This document shows, piece after piece, positions 10,020 to 20,037 of a stretch of 55,882 nt of DNA. This stretch comes from DATBGS01 sp036557885 (GTDB taxonomy: Bacteria; Chloroflexota; Ktedonobacteria; Ktedonobacterales; DATBGS01), in assembly GCA_036557885.1 (NCBI GenBank), contig DATBGS010000002.1, positions 1 through 55,882 on the forward strand, given 5' to 3'. Position numbers and translations under genes: made by a program. The notes under the pieces are model-generated. The model saw nothing but the letters and a program-made list of their open reading frames with translations, was not told the origin of the DNA and made no database searches. The stretch's first letter is position 1, and each line of letters starts with the position of its first letter.

Positions 10020-10943
10020 GAGAGCCACAATGCGTAAACCAGCCACAGGCATCCTGGGCCGTGATCGTCTCCAGACCACGTCCAATCGCCTCTTGCAAGG
10101 CGTCATGCGGGCGCGTCCCCACGCGCCCGAAGCGAGGCATTCAGCTGGGAGAAGGCCACTTCGATCGGCGTCAGGTCAGGGGAGTGAGTCGGGAGCCAGA
10201 GGATCTGGCCCCCCTGCCTGGTGATGGCCTGGCGCACCTGCTCGCTCGTGTGGGCACTCAAGTTATCGAGCACCACCACCTGTCCGGGCTTCAAGCTTGG
10301 AGCCAGCACCTGTTCCACGTCGGCTTCAAAGGCCAGCGTGTTCACCGCTCCCTCCAGGATGAAGGGCGCCTGCATCCCCTCAAGCGAGAGTCCGGCAATC
10401 AGGGGCGTATGCTTGCCTCGGTGGCAAGGCACGGACCCAGAGACCCGCTGCCCACGAGGAGCGCGAGCGTAGAGTGGGGTGAGGGCGATGTGGGCTCCAC
10501 CTTCGTCGACAAAGACCAGGCGCTCGACTGGGAGAGACGGAGTCCGGTCGCGCCACGCTGCGCGTGCCGTTGCGCTCCGCGGGGTTGCACCCAGCTGGTT
10601 TTTTTGCGGGTCCAGCCCAAGCGGGCAAGGGCACGGCTCCGGCAGGCGGTGCTGACCAGCAGCGCCTGGGAATCGGCCCACAACGGGCAGTGCTGCTCCA
10701 GCGTGGCGTCGTCGTGGGCGGCCAGTGGCGTGGGCAGCTCGGCATCCAGGGCAGCGCCATACTTCGGGTGGGCGGCCTGGAATCGGGTGGGCGGCCAGCT
10801 GGCCCGTCTGGCGGCGTGGCGAGAGACTACCGCTTGACCGTAGACAAAGCGACCTCGAGCACCTCCACAATCTGCTGGCGTGGGGTGCCGTGATCGACGG
10901 CGTCGAGGACAGGTTGGCGAAGATCGGGTGAAGAGGGTTTCAT
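10020..10943 (-). pseudogene. IS630-family transposase, multiply frameshifted
   Basis: Starting at ATG 10943 (MKPSSPDLRQPVLDAVDHG), the reading runs to TAG 10827-10829 after STVKR, where relatives have a tyrosine. Homology continues in a second frame (PLAAHDDATLEQHCPLWAD, LGWTRKKT), then a third (FVDEGG, LDNLSAH, TPIEVAF: the D, D and E of the catalytic triad), and a last switch near 10110 restores an IS630-type tail (DALQEAIG, WFTHCG). One amber and at least three frameshifts make it dead. The element is about 0.9 kb; terminal repeats were not identified. Confidence 0.85.
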
Positions 10944-11282
10944 GCTTCATGGGATCACTTGGTTCAACCCTTCCGCAAGCCGCGATAAGGATGGGCACGG
11001 GCAAAGCGCCAGCCCCACTCCACTTTACTTGCACACGCACCTTTCGACGGCTGTAACCATTATCCTGTCCTGGCTGCTTTCTCACAGGGTTTGCCAACTC
11101 AGCGCGCCCCTAATGGTCCGTGCCTCTGTGGTACACAGAACGATGCCAATCGCGCTAGAGCATGCAGGCGGCGGATTGGAGGCTACGGCATCTTTGCCTG
11201 CATAAGCAGGTGGCCTCTCTCCAGACATTTGGAGGGGAGTGCCAGGGTGTGCGGCTGTTTTGTGCGTGCTCGCCATCGCGCC
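10944..11282. other. Gap between IS630 remnant and phosphotransferase gene
   Basis: Nothing recognised: no convincing reading frame and no hairpin with a T run. Confidence 0.3.
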
Positions 11283-12218
11283 TTATCTGTTAGGCAAGTA
11301 GGCTCTCCATCGGGGGTCGGGGGATTCCAGCAAGAACCGCATAATCTCGAGAAACATCGCCAATGGCCGCTCGGCCCAGGAGTAGGTTGGTTGTGGGTCA
11401 CGCTGCATCAGCCAGATGGCAATCTGCAAGTGCCGCCAGAGGATGCGTGCTTCTGCCGTCTCATCCTCATCGAGTGGGGAGATCTCCCGATGGCCCTCCA
11501 ACATGAACGGGACGGCGCGCAAGGGGATACCAAGGAAATCCCAGGCGACATCACCCCAGCCGGAACTGCCCCAATCGAGCACCGCCAGATACTCCAAACT
11601 GCCAGGCTCGACCATCATATTGGTGGATTGAGAGTCGCCATGTAAAAAGCGCTGCGGAAGGTCGACCAGCGCGTAGGGGGCAAGTCGGTCCAGCAAGCGT
11701 TCGAGCCATCGCGCCTCCATCCGGGTAAACAGCCCCGCTTCCGCGAGTGTTCTTGGCGCGGCGCGTAGATCATCGCACTGACCCACCTCCTCTGGCGGCA
11801 GCAGCGCTGGGGTGATGGAGGTATGGAGCCGTGCCAGGTCTCTGCCCAGCGCACGCCAGACGTTTGGGGTAGCTTCAGGCTCCAGATCAAGCAGGCCCAG
11901 TGTTTCCCCTGGTGCTCGCTCATAGAGGGTATAGGGCACTGGCAACAGGTCGCAGGTGTCGTCAAAGAGGAGGATCGCCGGGGTATGGACGCCTGCGGCG
12001 CGTGCGATAGGAACGACCCTCGCTTCTTTGCGTGCCAGGTTGATAATGTGCGGGTGATGGCGCGGAATACGCAGAATGAGGGCGTCGCCGAAGCGATAAA
12101 TCTTGTTAGTGATGCCAATGTCTGGTAGGGGAGTGATCTGGCTGACCGACACATGATGCTCGCTGGCAAGGGCAGCAAACGCCTCAGGAGGAATGGGGGC
12201 AAAATCTGGCAAGCGCAT
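11283..12218 (-). CDS. Aminoglycoside phosphotransferase (APH)-family kinase
   Basis: About 311 residues with the APH / kinase-like fold: an N-terminal ATP-binding lobe (NKIYRFGDALILRIPR with the lysine-region strand), the catalytic loop FLHGDSQSTNMMV (Brenner-type HGDxxxxN) and the metal-binding VLDWGSSGWGDVAWDF. The family phosphorylates aminoglycosides, macrolides or small-molecule alcohols; the substrate cannot be told. Start: ATG 12218, with GTG 12221 directly before it; GGAG lies 11 nt upstream of the ATG. A preceding 39-codon frame ends in TGA overlapping the ATG (TGATG), so translational coupling is possible. An MFS exporter lies further upstream on the same strand. Confidence 0.87.
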   Translation of the reverse strand: MRLPDFAPIPPEAFAALASEHHVSVSQITPLPDIGITNKIYRFGDALILRIPRHHPHIINLARKEARVVPIARAAGVHTPAILLFDDTCDLLPVPYTLYERAPGETLGLLDLEPEATPNVWRALGRDLARLHTSITPALLPPEEVGQCDDLRAAPRTLAEAGLFTRMEARWLERLLDRLAPYALVDLPQRFLHGDSQSTNMMVEPGSLEYLAVLDWGSSGWGDVAWDFLGIPLRAVPFMLEGHREISPLDEDETAEARILWRHLQIAIWLMQRDPQPTYSWAERPLAMFLEIMRFLLESPDPRWRAYLPNR

Positions 12219-12387
12219 CACAAGAGCAACTCCTTCACATACAAACGCTTATCACGCGCAGTCCGGGAGAACCGCGTCGAGATAGTGAGCGACGACAAGA
12301 GTAGGTAGGAATGGTCACTCGTTTTGTCTTGTGTCATCAGCGCCTCTCTGCCAATGCTGCTCTTGAGGAGCGCAGGGAGATGCTTAT

Positions 12388-12447
12388 TTAGAGGAGCATC
12401 AGAGGTGGAGGGGCTGATCGGCGTGACAGGAAGCGGATCGTCATCAT
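12388..12447 (-). CDS. Possible 19-residue leader peptide
   Basis: Tandem ATG codons at 12447 and 12444 follow a near-perfect ribosome-binding site (aaggaggtg) at ideal spacing of 6 nt. The frame gives a basic-then-hydrophobic 19-mer (MMTIRFLSRRSAPPPLMLL) ending in TAA. It lies 170 nt upstream of the APH gene on the same strand. A short translated peptide before a resistance-type gene recalls translation-attenuation leaders, though no pairing structure was worked out. It may also be a chance frame; the ribosome-binding site is the main support. Confidence 0.35.
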   Translation of the reverse strand: MMTIRFLSRRSAPPPLMLL

Positions 12448-12892
12448 CAGGCACCTCCTTTTTTCGCGGCACACCAGAAACCAAGCGTGAGGAGAAGCAA
12501 GGGAGGGTGGTGTGCCTGCTGGCATCTCAAGTCTACCGCATGGCTGGGAGTCCCGTCCAGGTGGTGGAGGTATGGTCTTTCTGGCAGGGAGGGTACCCCG
12601 CCGTGTCCGCTCACGCTCCGCGCTGGGACAGCAGGCGGAAGCAGTGCAGGGACGGTGGCTCCAGGCCGTATTTCTGTAAGATGTTTCCTTGATCCCTCTC
12701 TCTTTGGTGAAAACTGCGCTCTCCCCCACGATATAGTCGGCTCGCGCTCCTCTGTGTGTCCCGCTCCTTTTGGAGAAGGCACGAATCTGGGTTTCCCCAC
12801 GCGGTGCGCAACGAGCTTGTCACTTTGGAAGAAATACGGCTATTTCAGAGAGATACATCTTACACTCTTGAAATAGAAAATAACCCATAGAT
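12448..12892. other. Gap upstream of leader ORF
   Basis: No recognisable gene. It presumably holds the promoter for the leader/APH unit on the minus strand; I could not pick convincing -35/-10 boxes. Confidence 0.25.
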
Positions 12893-12965
12893 TGTGGGAG
12901 GCCCAGGATACCTGTGGAAACCACTCATCGTGAGAGATTTTTACAGGTATCCTGGGCCTCCCACA
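12893..12965. repeat. Perfect 23-bp inverted repeat (long hairpin)
   Basis: Arms 12893-12915 (tgtgggaggcccagg...) and 12943-12965 are perfectly complementary over 23 bp around a 27-nt loop. It starts 24 nt beyond the MFS stop on the minus strand. There is no long T run after it on either strand, so it is not a classical intrinsic terminator. It could be a strong 3' mRNA hairpin or a miniature transposable element of 73 bp. Confidence 0.8.
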
Positions 12966-12989
12966 GTATCAGTCGCAGCATGGTGGGAT

Positions 12990-14231
12990 TTACTCTCGTG
13001 GGAATGTCGCTTGCCGCATGTGCCGAGAGAGAAACAGCCATCCGGTTATCAGAAGCAGGCCACTCCACACGATGCCCACGGTCGGCAACACGCCCAGGTG
13101 CTCCAGGCTCAGCCCAAGTGCGGAGGAGCCGAGGGTTTGGACGCTGAACCAGATCAGGCGATTGACGCTACTGATGCGGCTTTGCAGGGCATCTGGTACG
13201 ACAGCGAAGCGATAACTGTCCATGAAGATAGCACGGATCGAGTCGGAGAGAGCGATGCCCGCGAAGACGGCTCCCAACAGCAGCGGCGTCGTGATGAAGC
13301 CATAGAGAGGAAAGACGAACACGAACACGCTCAGGGCACAACCGAGCGCTCGGCCCAGGCGTATGCGCCGCTGCAAAGGCGGGCAGAGCGCTGTGCCAAG
13401 CAGGTTCCCGACGCCGCCAGCTGCGACGATCAGGCCATAGAGCGCGGACGGGATATGCTGCTGTTGCACAATGGCCAGCACGAGAAGCATGCTGGCTGTT
13501 ATGGTGAAGTTGATATAGCTGGAAATCAGGACAATCGAGCGGATGACCTCATGCTTCCACAGCCAGGTTAGTCCCTCGCGTACTTCGAAGAGCAGGTGGT
13601 GACGCTCCGTCCTCCGTTTGTCTTGCATGGGCGAGCGTATGGAGAGCAATGAGCTGAGCAAGATCAGCGAGGAAAGCGCGTCGGTGACGAACGGGAGCAG
13701 CCTGCTGAGGCTTATGAGCCAGCCGCCCAGCGCGGGTCCGACCAGCGCGCAGGAGCCAACGATCAACTCGTTCTGTGCGACTGCTGTGGTGATCTGGCTC
13801 TTTGGCACGACCCATGCCAGTGCTGCCGATTTGGCCAGATCGTAGAAAAGCAAACTGGCTCCCAGGCCAAAGGCGATGGCGTAGAGGAGAAGCAGCCGCA
13901 GTGGTCCGCTGGGAAGGTCCAGCGCCAAGGGAATGCACGCCGCGCACACCATCAAGCAGAAGGCAGAGAGAAGCATCACGCGTTTGCGCGGCCAGCGATC
14001 CATCAGCGCCCCGGCGGGGAGGCTCAGGAGGACGTAGGGAAGCTGTCCCAGGCTATACGCCAGCCCGGCAGCAGCGATCGAACGCGTCAGTCCCACGATG
14101 AGCAGCGGAAACGCGAACTGCGTGCAACTCGTGCCGAGATCGGAGACGGCCTGGCCGAGCCAAAGCAAAAGATAGGTACGATTGCGCCAAAGGGAAACGG
14201 GCTGTGGTGGAAGGACTTCCGTGTTGGTCAT
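12990..14231 (-). CDS. MFS transporter, MefA/EntS-like drug or siderophore exporter
   Basis: About 413 residues from ATG 14231, which has AAAGGATG just upstream. Around twelve hydrophobic spans are visible. The loop between spans 2 and 3 carries the MFS signature (GALMDRWPRKRVML), and the N-terminal part (LWRNRTYLLLWLGQAVSDLG) matches the macrolide-efflux/EntS branch (MFS_3). These are proton-driven exporters of drugs or siderophores in the cytoplasmic membrane. A longer frame to 14348 lacks a ribosome-binding site. Its 5' leader holds hairpins. With the downstream APH gene it suggests a detoxification module, although the long hairpin between them implies separate transcripts. Confidence 0.88.
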   Translation of the reverse strand: MTNTEVLPPQPVSLWRNRTYLLLWLGQAVSDLGTSCTQFAFPLLIVGLTRSIAAAGLAYSLGQLPYVLLSLPAGALMDRWPRKRVMLLSAFCLMVCAACIPLALDLPSGPLRLLLLYAIAFGLGASLLFYDLAKSAALAWVVPKSQITTAVAQNELIVGSCALVGPALGGWLISLSRLLPFVTDALSSLILLSSLLSIRSPMQDKRRTERHHLLFEVREGLTWLWKHEVIRSIVLISSYINFTITASMLLVLAIVQQQHIPSALYGLIVAAGGVGNLLGTALCPPLQRRIRLGRALGCALSVFVFVFPLYGFITTPLLLGAVFAGIALSDSIRAIFMDSYRFAVVPDALQSRISSVNRLIWFSVQTLGSSALGLSLEHLGVLPTVGIVWSGLLLITGWLFLSRHMRQATFPRE

Positions 14232-14677
14232 GAAACATCCTTTCGTTCCACTTATTTCTGCAAGAAGGGAAGGAAAAGGAGCCCGGCAACCGAGGTGCGG
14301 TCCAATCAACACGGGGCTGAGATATATCGCAGGATGAAGGCAACACACCTCCTCGCACCAACGCGATCAGCGCTGCGCGTGAGGAGGGCACTCTTCACAA
14401 ACAGCCACGTAAGCCGAAAGTGCCGGGCTTACGCGGTCAAAAGCGGTTTCACACCGCCTGAGGGGAACAGATATCTTTTATTCATCAGTCAGATGATAGC
14501 AGGGAGACCGCATCGGTGTCAATGAATACGGGTCACCCCACCAGGGCTAACGCATCTAAATAGGAGAGATACCCACGCGATGCACAACGGGATAGCCAGT
14601 TCCTTGCACATGGGGAAAGGAGGGACCTCTACTGAGTGGGAAACTCACGATTCTCTCATCAGGAGGTCCCTCGGGGT
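14232..14677. other. Divergent gap with two hairpins in the MFS 5' leader
   Basis: Read on the minus strand as MFS leader, the region holds an 8-bp perfect stem (cgtaagcc 14408-14415 / ggcttacg 14426-14433, extendable by two pairs past one mismatch) and a 5-bp stem (gcggt 14443-14447 / accgc 14453-14457). It may be a structured leader or scrap of a mobile element. A ribosome-binding site aggaggt (14661-14667) serves the transposase on the other strand. Confidence 0.35.
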
Positions 14678-16660
14678 ATGATACCGAACCCGTCTATCGA
14701 GATTCACACCTCTCCTGTTGACCGTCCCTCAGTTTCCGCTTGGTTTGCCGAAGCCGTCATCCTGACGCAACACCTGACGACAAAAGGGCTGCTGGATGTT
14801 ATTGCGCACCAAGTTCCTCTGGTGCGCGGCCGCTTCGGCCGCGTATCCACCGCTCGATTATCTGGCGTTGCTGGTGGGCTACGCCGTTAGTGGAGAGCGG
14901 ACCTTAGCGGGTTTCGGTTCCGCGCTTGGCACCCTTCTCGGAAGCCTTTATGGCTCTCTTTGGCCGCCGCACGCTGCGGCATCGCTCCAGCTTGAGCCGC
15001 TTGCCTCTCAGCGGTAGATAGCCCCTGTCTCGAAGCCTTTCGTAGCCTGTTCCGAGCCTGAGGCGTTCACAGACAACTGACGGTGGAGCAGATTGGTGGT
15101 CTGTGGGATCGCCAGGGCCAGCGCTGCATCGTCTTTGATGTGGATGCCACCCGCCAGGCCGCGCGGCAACGAGCGCTCCCATGTACTGCGGCCTGGCCTC
15201 CAGCTCGACGACGCTTCGATGCGGTGTGCGCGCCTGGTGACATCGGGCGCAAACGCGGGGAAGTGGTCCGCATCCGGACGACCGTGCTGCAAATGCATAC
15301 CCAGCAATGGATCGGCACCTACGGCGGTCGGGGCAACGGCGACTATCGCGGTGAACTGGCTTCGGCGCTTCAGGCGATTGGCGCCTACCTGGCACAGTTC
15401 GACCTCACCCCAGCGGTGGCCCTGGTGCGGCTGGATGGAAAGTCAGGTGATGCCGCGGTGATCGCGCAAATCATCCAGGCAGGCGTGCTCCTGGTGACCC
15501 GGCGCAGAGGGTATCAGCTCCTCGAACACCCGCAGATCCAGCAGGTGCTGGCCCATCCCCGACCACCAATGTCACCAGCACGAACACAGGAGTGGTCCTT
15601 GAACTCTTTGACGGTGGTTGGCTGCCACTGGAGGAGGAACTGCCTCGCATTCGCGTGATTGTGGCCCGCCACCCGGCCCCGGCACCAGACACGCCCGTGA
15701 CGGTCGGCAAGCGCCTGGATGGGTGGGTCTACGAGCTCTTCATGACCACGCTTGGTGCCGAGCGGTTCCTGGTCGAGGATGTGCTGGACTCTATCATGGA
15801 CGTGGCGCCTTCGAGGGGGTCCTGGCGGATGTTGTACGTCGAAGGCAACCCCGATCGGTGGTGTTCTCACCGTGAGTGTGGGCAAGAACTGTGGCAGATT
15901 GTGTGCCACTGGGTGTGGAACCTGCGGCTGGCCCTGGGGCACACGCTGCAGCCAGGAGCACAACGCGAGCTCGAGTGGGCGCCCCCCAAAGAAGCAGCCC
16001 TCGTGGTCGTGGCAGCAGAACCCACCCCTGAGGAGTATGGCCCGTGGCAAAAAGCGGCCGAGAAGGGGCGAGCAACGGGGCGTTTTGGGGCCACAGCCTT
16101 TGTGCTGCAAGAGAACGGGCCTTACGCTGTAAAGCCTGGGCCAGCCAGCCCTTCGAGTGAGGTCCGCCAAGAGACCCCGTTCACGCGAGTTGCCGGTCTA
16201 CCTCGCCTACCGGACGGATTGCCAGCCCAGCTCCTTCCGGGAGCAATGCCTGGGACCAGAGGACAAAAGCCATCGTGCCCGTCGCGCCAGTGCGGTTCGC
16301 CGTCTCCTGCCTGCCCCTTCGGTGGCGACGCGCACGCCTGTTGTCGTCGGCTCGATGCGCTGGGTCGATGTCGCCAGTCGAGCGTTGCGCCGCACCTGGA
16401 CGACGCATTGGCGTCGGCAACACGTCGAGGTGCTGCCCCTTGAGGAAAGGAAAGGGAGTCCTGTTCCTCCGCGCCCGCCGCGTTCGGTACGTTCACATCA
16501 CCGCTGGGGTTGGCAGGATCGGCTCGCCCAGAACGCGTGGTGGGGGCCACCGCACCTGCGGGTCACGGTCGCTGGCGTTCCCGCAGCACTGATCAGCAGC
16601 GCACGTTGGGAGGAAGTGGCAAGCCGAACAGTTCTTGGAGAAGCAGCCTTTTCCCTCTGA
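14678..16660 (+). pseudogene. DDE transposase of an IS4-like family, heavily frameshifted
   Basis: Pieces of one ~650-residue transposase lie in order but in changing frames: the N-terminus from ATG 14678, LDYLALLVGYAVSGERTL at ~14850, WDRQGQRCIVFDVDATRQAAR at ~15100 (likely first D), VALVRLDGKSGDAAVI at ~15430 (second D), an LYHGRGAFE segment at ~15795 (likely E), and a C-terminal RALRRTWTTHWRRQ/AQNAWWGPP stretch at ~16390-16560. At least four frame changes plus stops between 15017 and 15083 show it is long dead. The DDE spacing and YxxRxxxE-type motif suggest IS4-like; the exact family is not certain. Confidence 0.75.
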
Positions 16661-16879
16661 GTGAATCATGAGGGCCAAGTTCCTTTGTCCGCTGCCAACC
16701 TGCGATCCTTTTCCTTACAGCCGGCCTCTATTCATCGAGGAACGCGTCTTGTGCCATTTCATGGGATAGGCGCAGCTCGTTGCGCATCGCGTGGGGTCTC
16801 CCGAACTTTTGATGGTGCTCGGTTGGTTGAGCTGAAAAGAGTCCAGAAAAGGGTCAACCTCGTGGCTTCGCTTCCATCC
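16661..16879. other. Gap between IS remnant and membrane protein gene
   Basis: Nothing recognised. Confidence 0.25.
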
Positions 16880-17707
16880 TTACTCTCCTTGCCAGAGTAC
16901 CGGATAGTCTGGCGTCGGCAGAGCAGGCGGAGGCACCAACTCCCAATCGCGCAGATCATAGAGCGGCAAGCTGGTTTGTGCCCCAATGAGCGCGAGCAGG
17001 CTCTCCATGTGTTGGGAGTAGACTGCATACGAGTTGGAGAAATGGGTGAGGAGCGAGTCGTTCTGCTCGCGTGACCAGCGCAGGATCGTCGTCGCGCTCG
17101 AGAGTTCGTAGCGGTTTGGAAGCTCTGTCGTCTTCACCGTTGCGTCGATGGCAAACAGGCGTGCCTCATGCCAGTAGATGCGCTGCCGCCTGAAGAGCGT
17201 GCGGATGGACAACCCCTCCTCGCTTACCTCGATCCACCGATACTGAGACAGCTGCGCTACAGCACTCACCGGCAGCGCTATGGCAAGGCTGAGTTCAAGC
17301 AGGTGAGCAAACGAACCAGCTTCAGGCCAGAACCACACCAGCACCCCGATCACCAGCACGATCCAGATCAGTACCACCAGCAGTGGAAACGCGAGCCAGG
17401 CGGGGTTCGAGGAGAGCACTACTGGCAGTGGGAGCAGTGCCGGGTCGGCTGTAGGCTGTGGGTTGGCAAGCGGCACCCACTCGCGGAGCTTCGCTGCCGC
17501 TTGCCGCCGCTGCTCGACACGCCAGAGCCCCTTGAAGCCACGCACTGCCAGCATCAGGCCTCGTAAGAAGGCAAATAAACCGGCGCCAGTGATGACGTGC
17601 CAGAGAGGCACGCCCTTGAACAGCAGGGTGCCCAACCCGAAAAACAGCACAGGAAGGGCGATGGTCGTCAGCGTTTCCTGCCAGAGCCGCGTGTCAGGCT
17701 TCAGCAT
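16880..17707 (-). CDS. Membrane protein of unknown function with two hydrophobic hairpins
   Basis: About 275 residues from ATG 17707, which follows GGGGGATC. Hydrophobic spans come in two pairs: one near the N-terminus (TTIALPVLFFGLGTLLF and HVITGAGLFAFLRGLML) and a second in the middle (WLAFPLLVVLIWIVLVIGVL and LLELSLAIALPVSAVAQL). A C-terminal cytosolic part follows with a PH-like beta pattern (YRWIEVSEEGLSIRTLFRRQRIYWHEARLFAID). Proteins with a membrane anchor and such a domain occur widely as bacterial hypothetical proteins; no function can be assigned. It stands alone between two IS remnants. The longer frame up to 17836 lacks support. Confidence 0.7.
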   Translation of the reverse strand: MLKPDTRLWQETLTTIALPVLFFGLGTLLFKGVPLWHVITGAGLFAFLRGLMLAVRGFKGLWRVEQRRQAAAKLREWVPLANPQPTADPALLPLPVVLSSNPAWLAFPLLVVLIWIVLVIGVLVWFWPEAGSFAHLLELSLAIALPVSAVAQLSQYRWIEVSEEGLSIRTLFRRQRIYWHEARLFAIDATVKTTELPNRYELSSATTILRWSREQNDSLLTHFSNSYAVYSQHMESLLALIGAQTSLPLYDLRDWELVPPPALPTPDYPVLWQGE

Positions 17708-17858
17708 CGTGATCCCCCCGGGTAAAATACGAAAGTTGGGCACACCAGCCCAGTATAGCATAACCAAGTGAAGGGCACTTCCACCCTCCAGGAGGATGGA
17801 CGGGTCGCATCCGAGCGCGCGCCAGAAGCGCGGCATAGCCGAGACCTGGGCCTCTCTC

Positions 17859-19674
17859 CCGTCTTTCGAGCAGGGGATGATGGGTTCACCCCAGTTGGGA
17901 GTGCTGCTATACTCTCCTCATCCAGGAAGGATCACCCTGGATGGAAGGAGCGTTCCCGCATGGCCTCTCCATCTCTCGTGCCTGACCTCGTCTGCCTGCA
18001 ACTGCTCCGTCTCGAAGCCAAAGGGCAAATGATTCTGCTGGAAGTGGTCACTCACGTAGCCGAGGTCCTCTGCCCGCTCTGCCAGCGCCCCTCGGAGCGC
18101 GTACATTCCCGCTACCGGCGAAAGGTGGCCGATCTACCCTGGGCGAACTGCGCCGTTGAGGTGCGCCTACATGTGCGCCGATTTTTTGTGACAACCGTGC
18201 TTGCCCACGTCTGATCTTCACCGAGCGACTCCCCACCGTGGTGGTCCCGTATGGCCGCAAGACCATCCGTCTCGTAGAACTCCTCACGGCGATTGGGGTT
18301 GCATTGGGTGGAGAGGCAGGACAGCGGATGAGTCATCAGGTCGGCTGCTCCACTAGCGGGGATGCTTTGCTCCACCAGATTCGTGCGACGCCCTCCCCGG
18401 CCTTCGTGACCCCTCGGGTGCTTGGCGTAGGCGATTTTTCGTTTCTGCGCGGCCAGGTCTTTGGCACGATTCTGGTGGATCTCGAACGCCACAAGTCCAT
18501 CGATCTCTTGTCCGACCGCGAAGCGGAGACTCTTGCTGCCTGGCTGCGCCCCCATCCAGGGGTCAAAATCACCAGCCGTGATCGAGGCGGTGCTTACGCC
18601 GAGGGCGCGCGCCTGGGCGCGCCTGATGTGCTTCAAGTCGCAGACCGCTTTCACCTGTTAGTCAACTTAAGCAAAGCATTGGAGGGCTTTTTTCTCCACA
18701 AACGAGCGGCACTCAAAGCAGCGGTGAATGATCCAACCGAGGCTGCTCCTCAGACAGAGAGCCTGCCTCCTGTGCGGCTGTCGCAAACGGGCAAAACGCA
18801 GCGGCAAGAAGCCGTGAGCCTGCAGCTTCATCAACACCGCGTTGAGCGCTACTATCGAGTGCATGAGTTGCATCAGCAGCAGGCGGATATAGCCGACATC
18901 GCGCGTCAAGTGGGGATGGGACGTCGCTCGGTGTATCGCTATTTGCAGATAGACGATCCCCCAGAGCGAATGCGCATCCGCAACCGCACACCTCGTCCAA
19001 AAAAGGTTGTTCCCTATCAAGACTATCTCCTCACGAGGTGGAATGCTGGCTGCCGGAATGCCCGTAGGCTGTGGCGGGAAATCGCCGATCAGGGCTACAC
19101 CGCTTCCTATTCCAGCGTGGAATGCTTTCTCAGCCGGTTTCGCACGCAGGAGCACAAATTCAAGCAAGAGGCGCTTCCAGCCGACCAGTGATTCTGGGCA
19201 AGCAGCGGCAAGCGCTCACGCCGCTGCAGGCGGCGCGTCTGATGACGGTTGTCCCAACCCAACGTAGCCCCTGGCATGAGGGGTATCTCACGTGCCCAGG
19301 TCTCGCCGATCCGGATATTGCCCAGACCTATGCCTTGGCCCAGGCTTTTGCCGAGATGCTGCGCACGCGCCAAGGGACCCAATTAGAGGACTGGCTAGCC
19401 CAGGTGCAAGAGAAGGGCATTCCGGAATTGCTGTCGTTTGCCAATGGGATCCGCAAGGACTATGAGGCAGTGAAGGCGGGGCTGACTCTGGAGTGGAGTT
19501 AGGGGCAAACTGAGGGGCAGATTCATCGGCTCAAATACCTGAAACGGCAGATGTTCGGGAGAGCGGGCTTCCCCCTGCTGCGGCAACGCGTCTTGCGGCG
19601 CGCCTAGATCAAGCAAGAGCTAAAAAGCTCAAAGGGAACCTTGTTCTCGCATCATCAAATTCACGAAAGACCCC
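17859..19674. mobile_element. ISL3-family insertion sequence, about 1.8 kb, with imperfect terminal repeats
   Basis: The left end (gtctttcgagcaggggatga, from 17861) and the inverse of the right end (gtctttcgtgaatttgatga, ending near 19671) share gtctttcg-g-a---gatga and continue to match a few bases further. These imperfect repeats bracket the transposase remnant with the expected spacing. No 8-bp target duplication was obvious. Boundaries are good to a few bases. Confidence 0.65.
17960..19607 (+). pseudogene. ISL3-family transposase, two frameshifts and one TAG
   Basis: ATG 17960 follows ggaaggag (17943-17950). The N-terminal zinc-binding part (CPLCQRPSERVHSRYRR) runs to a frameshift near 18190, where RFF...TVL should continue into CPRLIFTERLP. 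The central DDE part (GVGDFSFLRGQVFGTILVDLERH, ITSRDRGGAYAEGA, VADRFHLLVNLSKALE) is in a second frame. A second shift near 19180 leads to the C-terminal WSxGQTEGQIHRLKYLKRQMFGRAGF motif, where x is TAG (19500-19502); relatives have asparagine here. The true end is TAG 19605-19607. Confidence 0.88.
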
Positions 19675-19958
19675 CCAGGTTCTGATCAAGTGTCGGGGCG
19701 AGACACCATGAGTGGCCCATTTTCGCCTTCCATCTTCTCTTTCATGGCATTTCCCTCGTCTCCGCGCCATGCTATCTGGATGATACGGAAGTCGACTGGT
19801 GGAAATGAGGCGCATTTTTCGCCGGAGGCCGAGAGGCGAGCAAAAGCGGCTATACCATACTCCGACGAGTTTGCGTCCCTTCGTCACACCTATGATCAGG
19901 CAGAGCCAGGAGCCGCCGTGCCAGCGCCACTCCTACGCAAATTGGTTGACGTTCCCTC
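19608..19958. other. Gap between ISL3 element and PadR operon
   Basis: Holds the right end of the ISL3 element (to about 19674). No gene seen in the remainder. Confidence 0.35.
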
Positions 19959-19999
19959 TTGACACATGTGCTACTCCGTGTTACTATATACCAGTAGTA
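19959..19999 (+). promoter_or_regulatory. Sigma70-type promoter of the PadR operon with overlapping inverted repeat
   Basis: TTGACA (19959-19964), a 17-nt spacer and TACTAT (19982-19987) form a near-consensus promoter, predicting a transcript start around 19994. The -10 box is the left half of an inverted repeat TACTA (19982-19986) / TAGTA (19995-19999) with an 8-nt spacer. PadR repressors typically bind such short dyads, so this is a plausible autoregulatory operator. Confidence 0.7.
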
Positions 20000-20037
20000 T
20001 GCACTACAGAATATCCGTCATACAGAATAGTAAGGGG

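Noticed and set aside
12218..12484. 88-codon frame upstream of the APH gene as a real protein gene
   Set aside because: Its only upstream start is TTG without a ribosome-binding site; the strong ribosome-binding site in the region serves a different frame.
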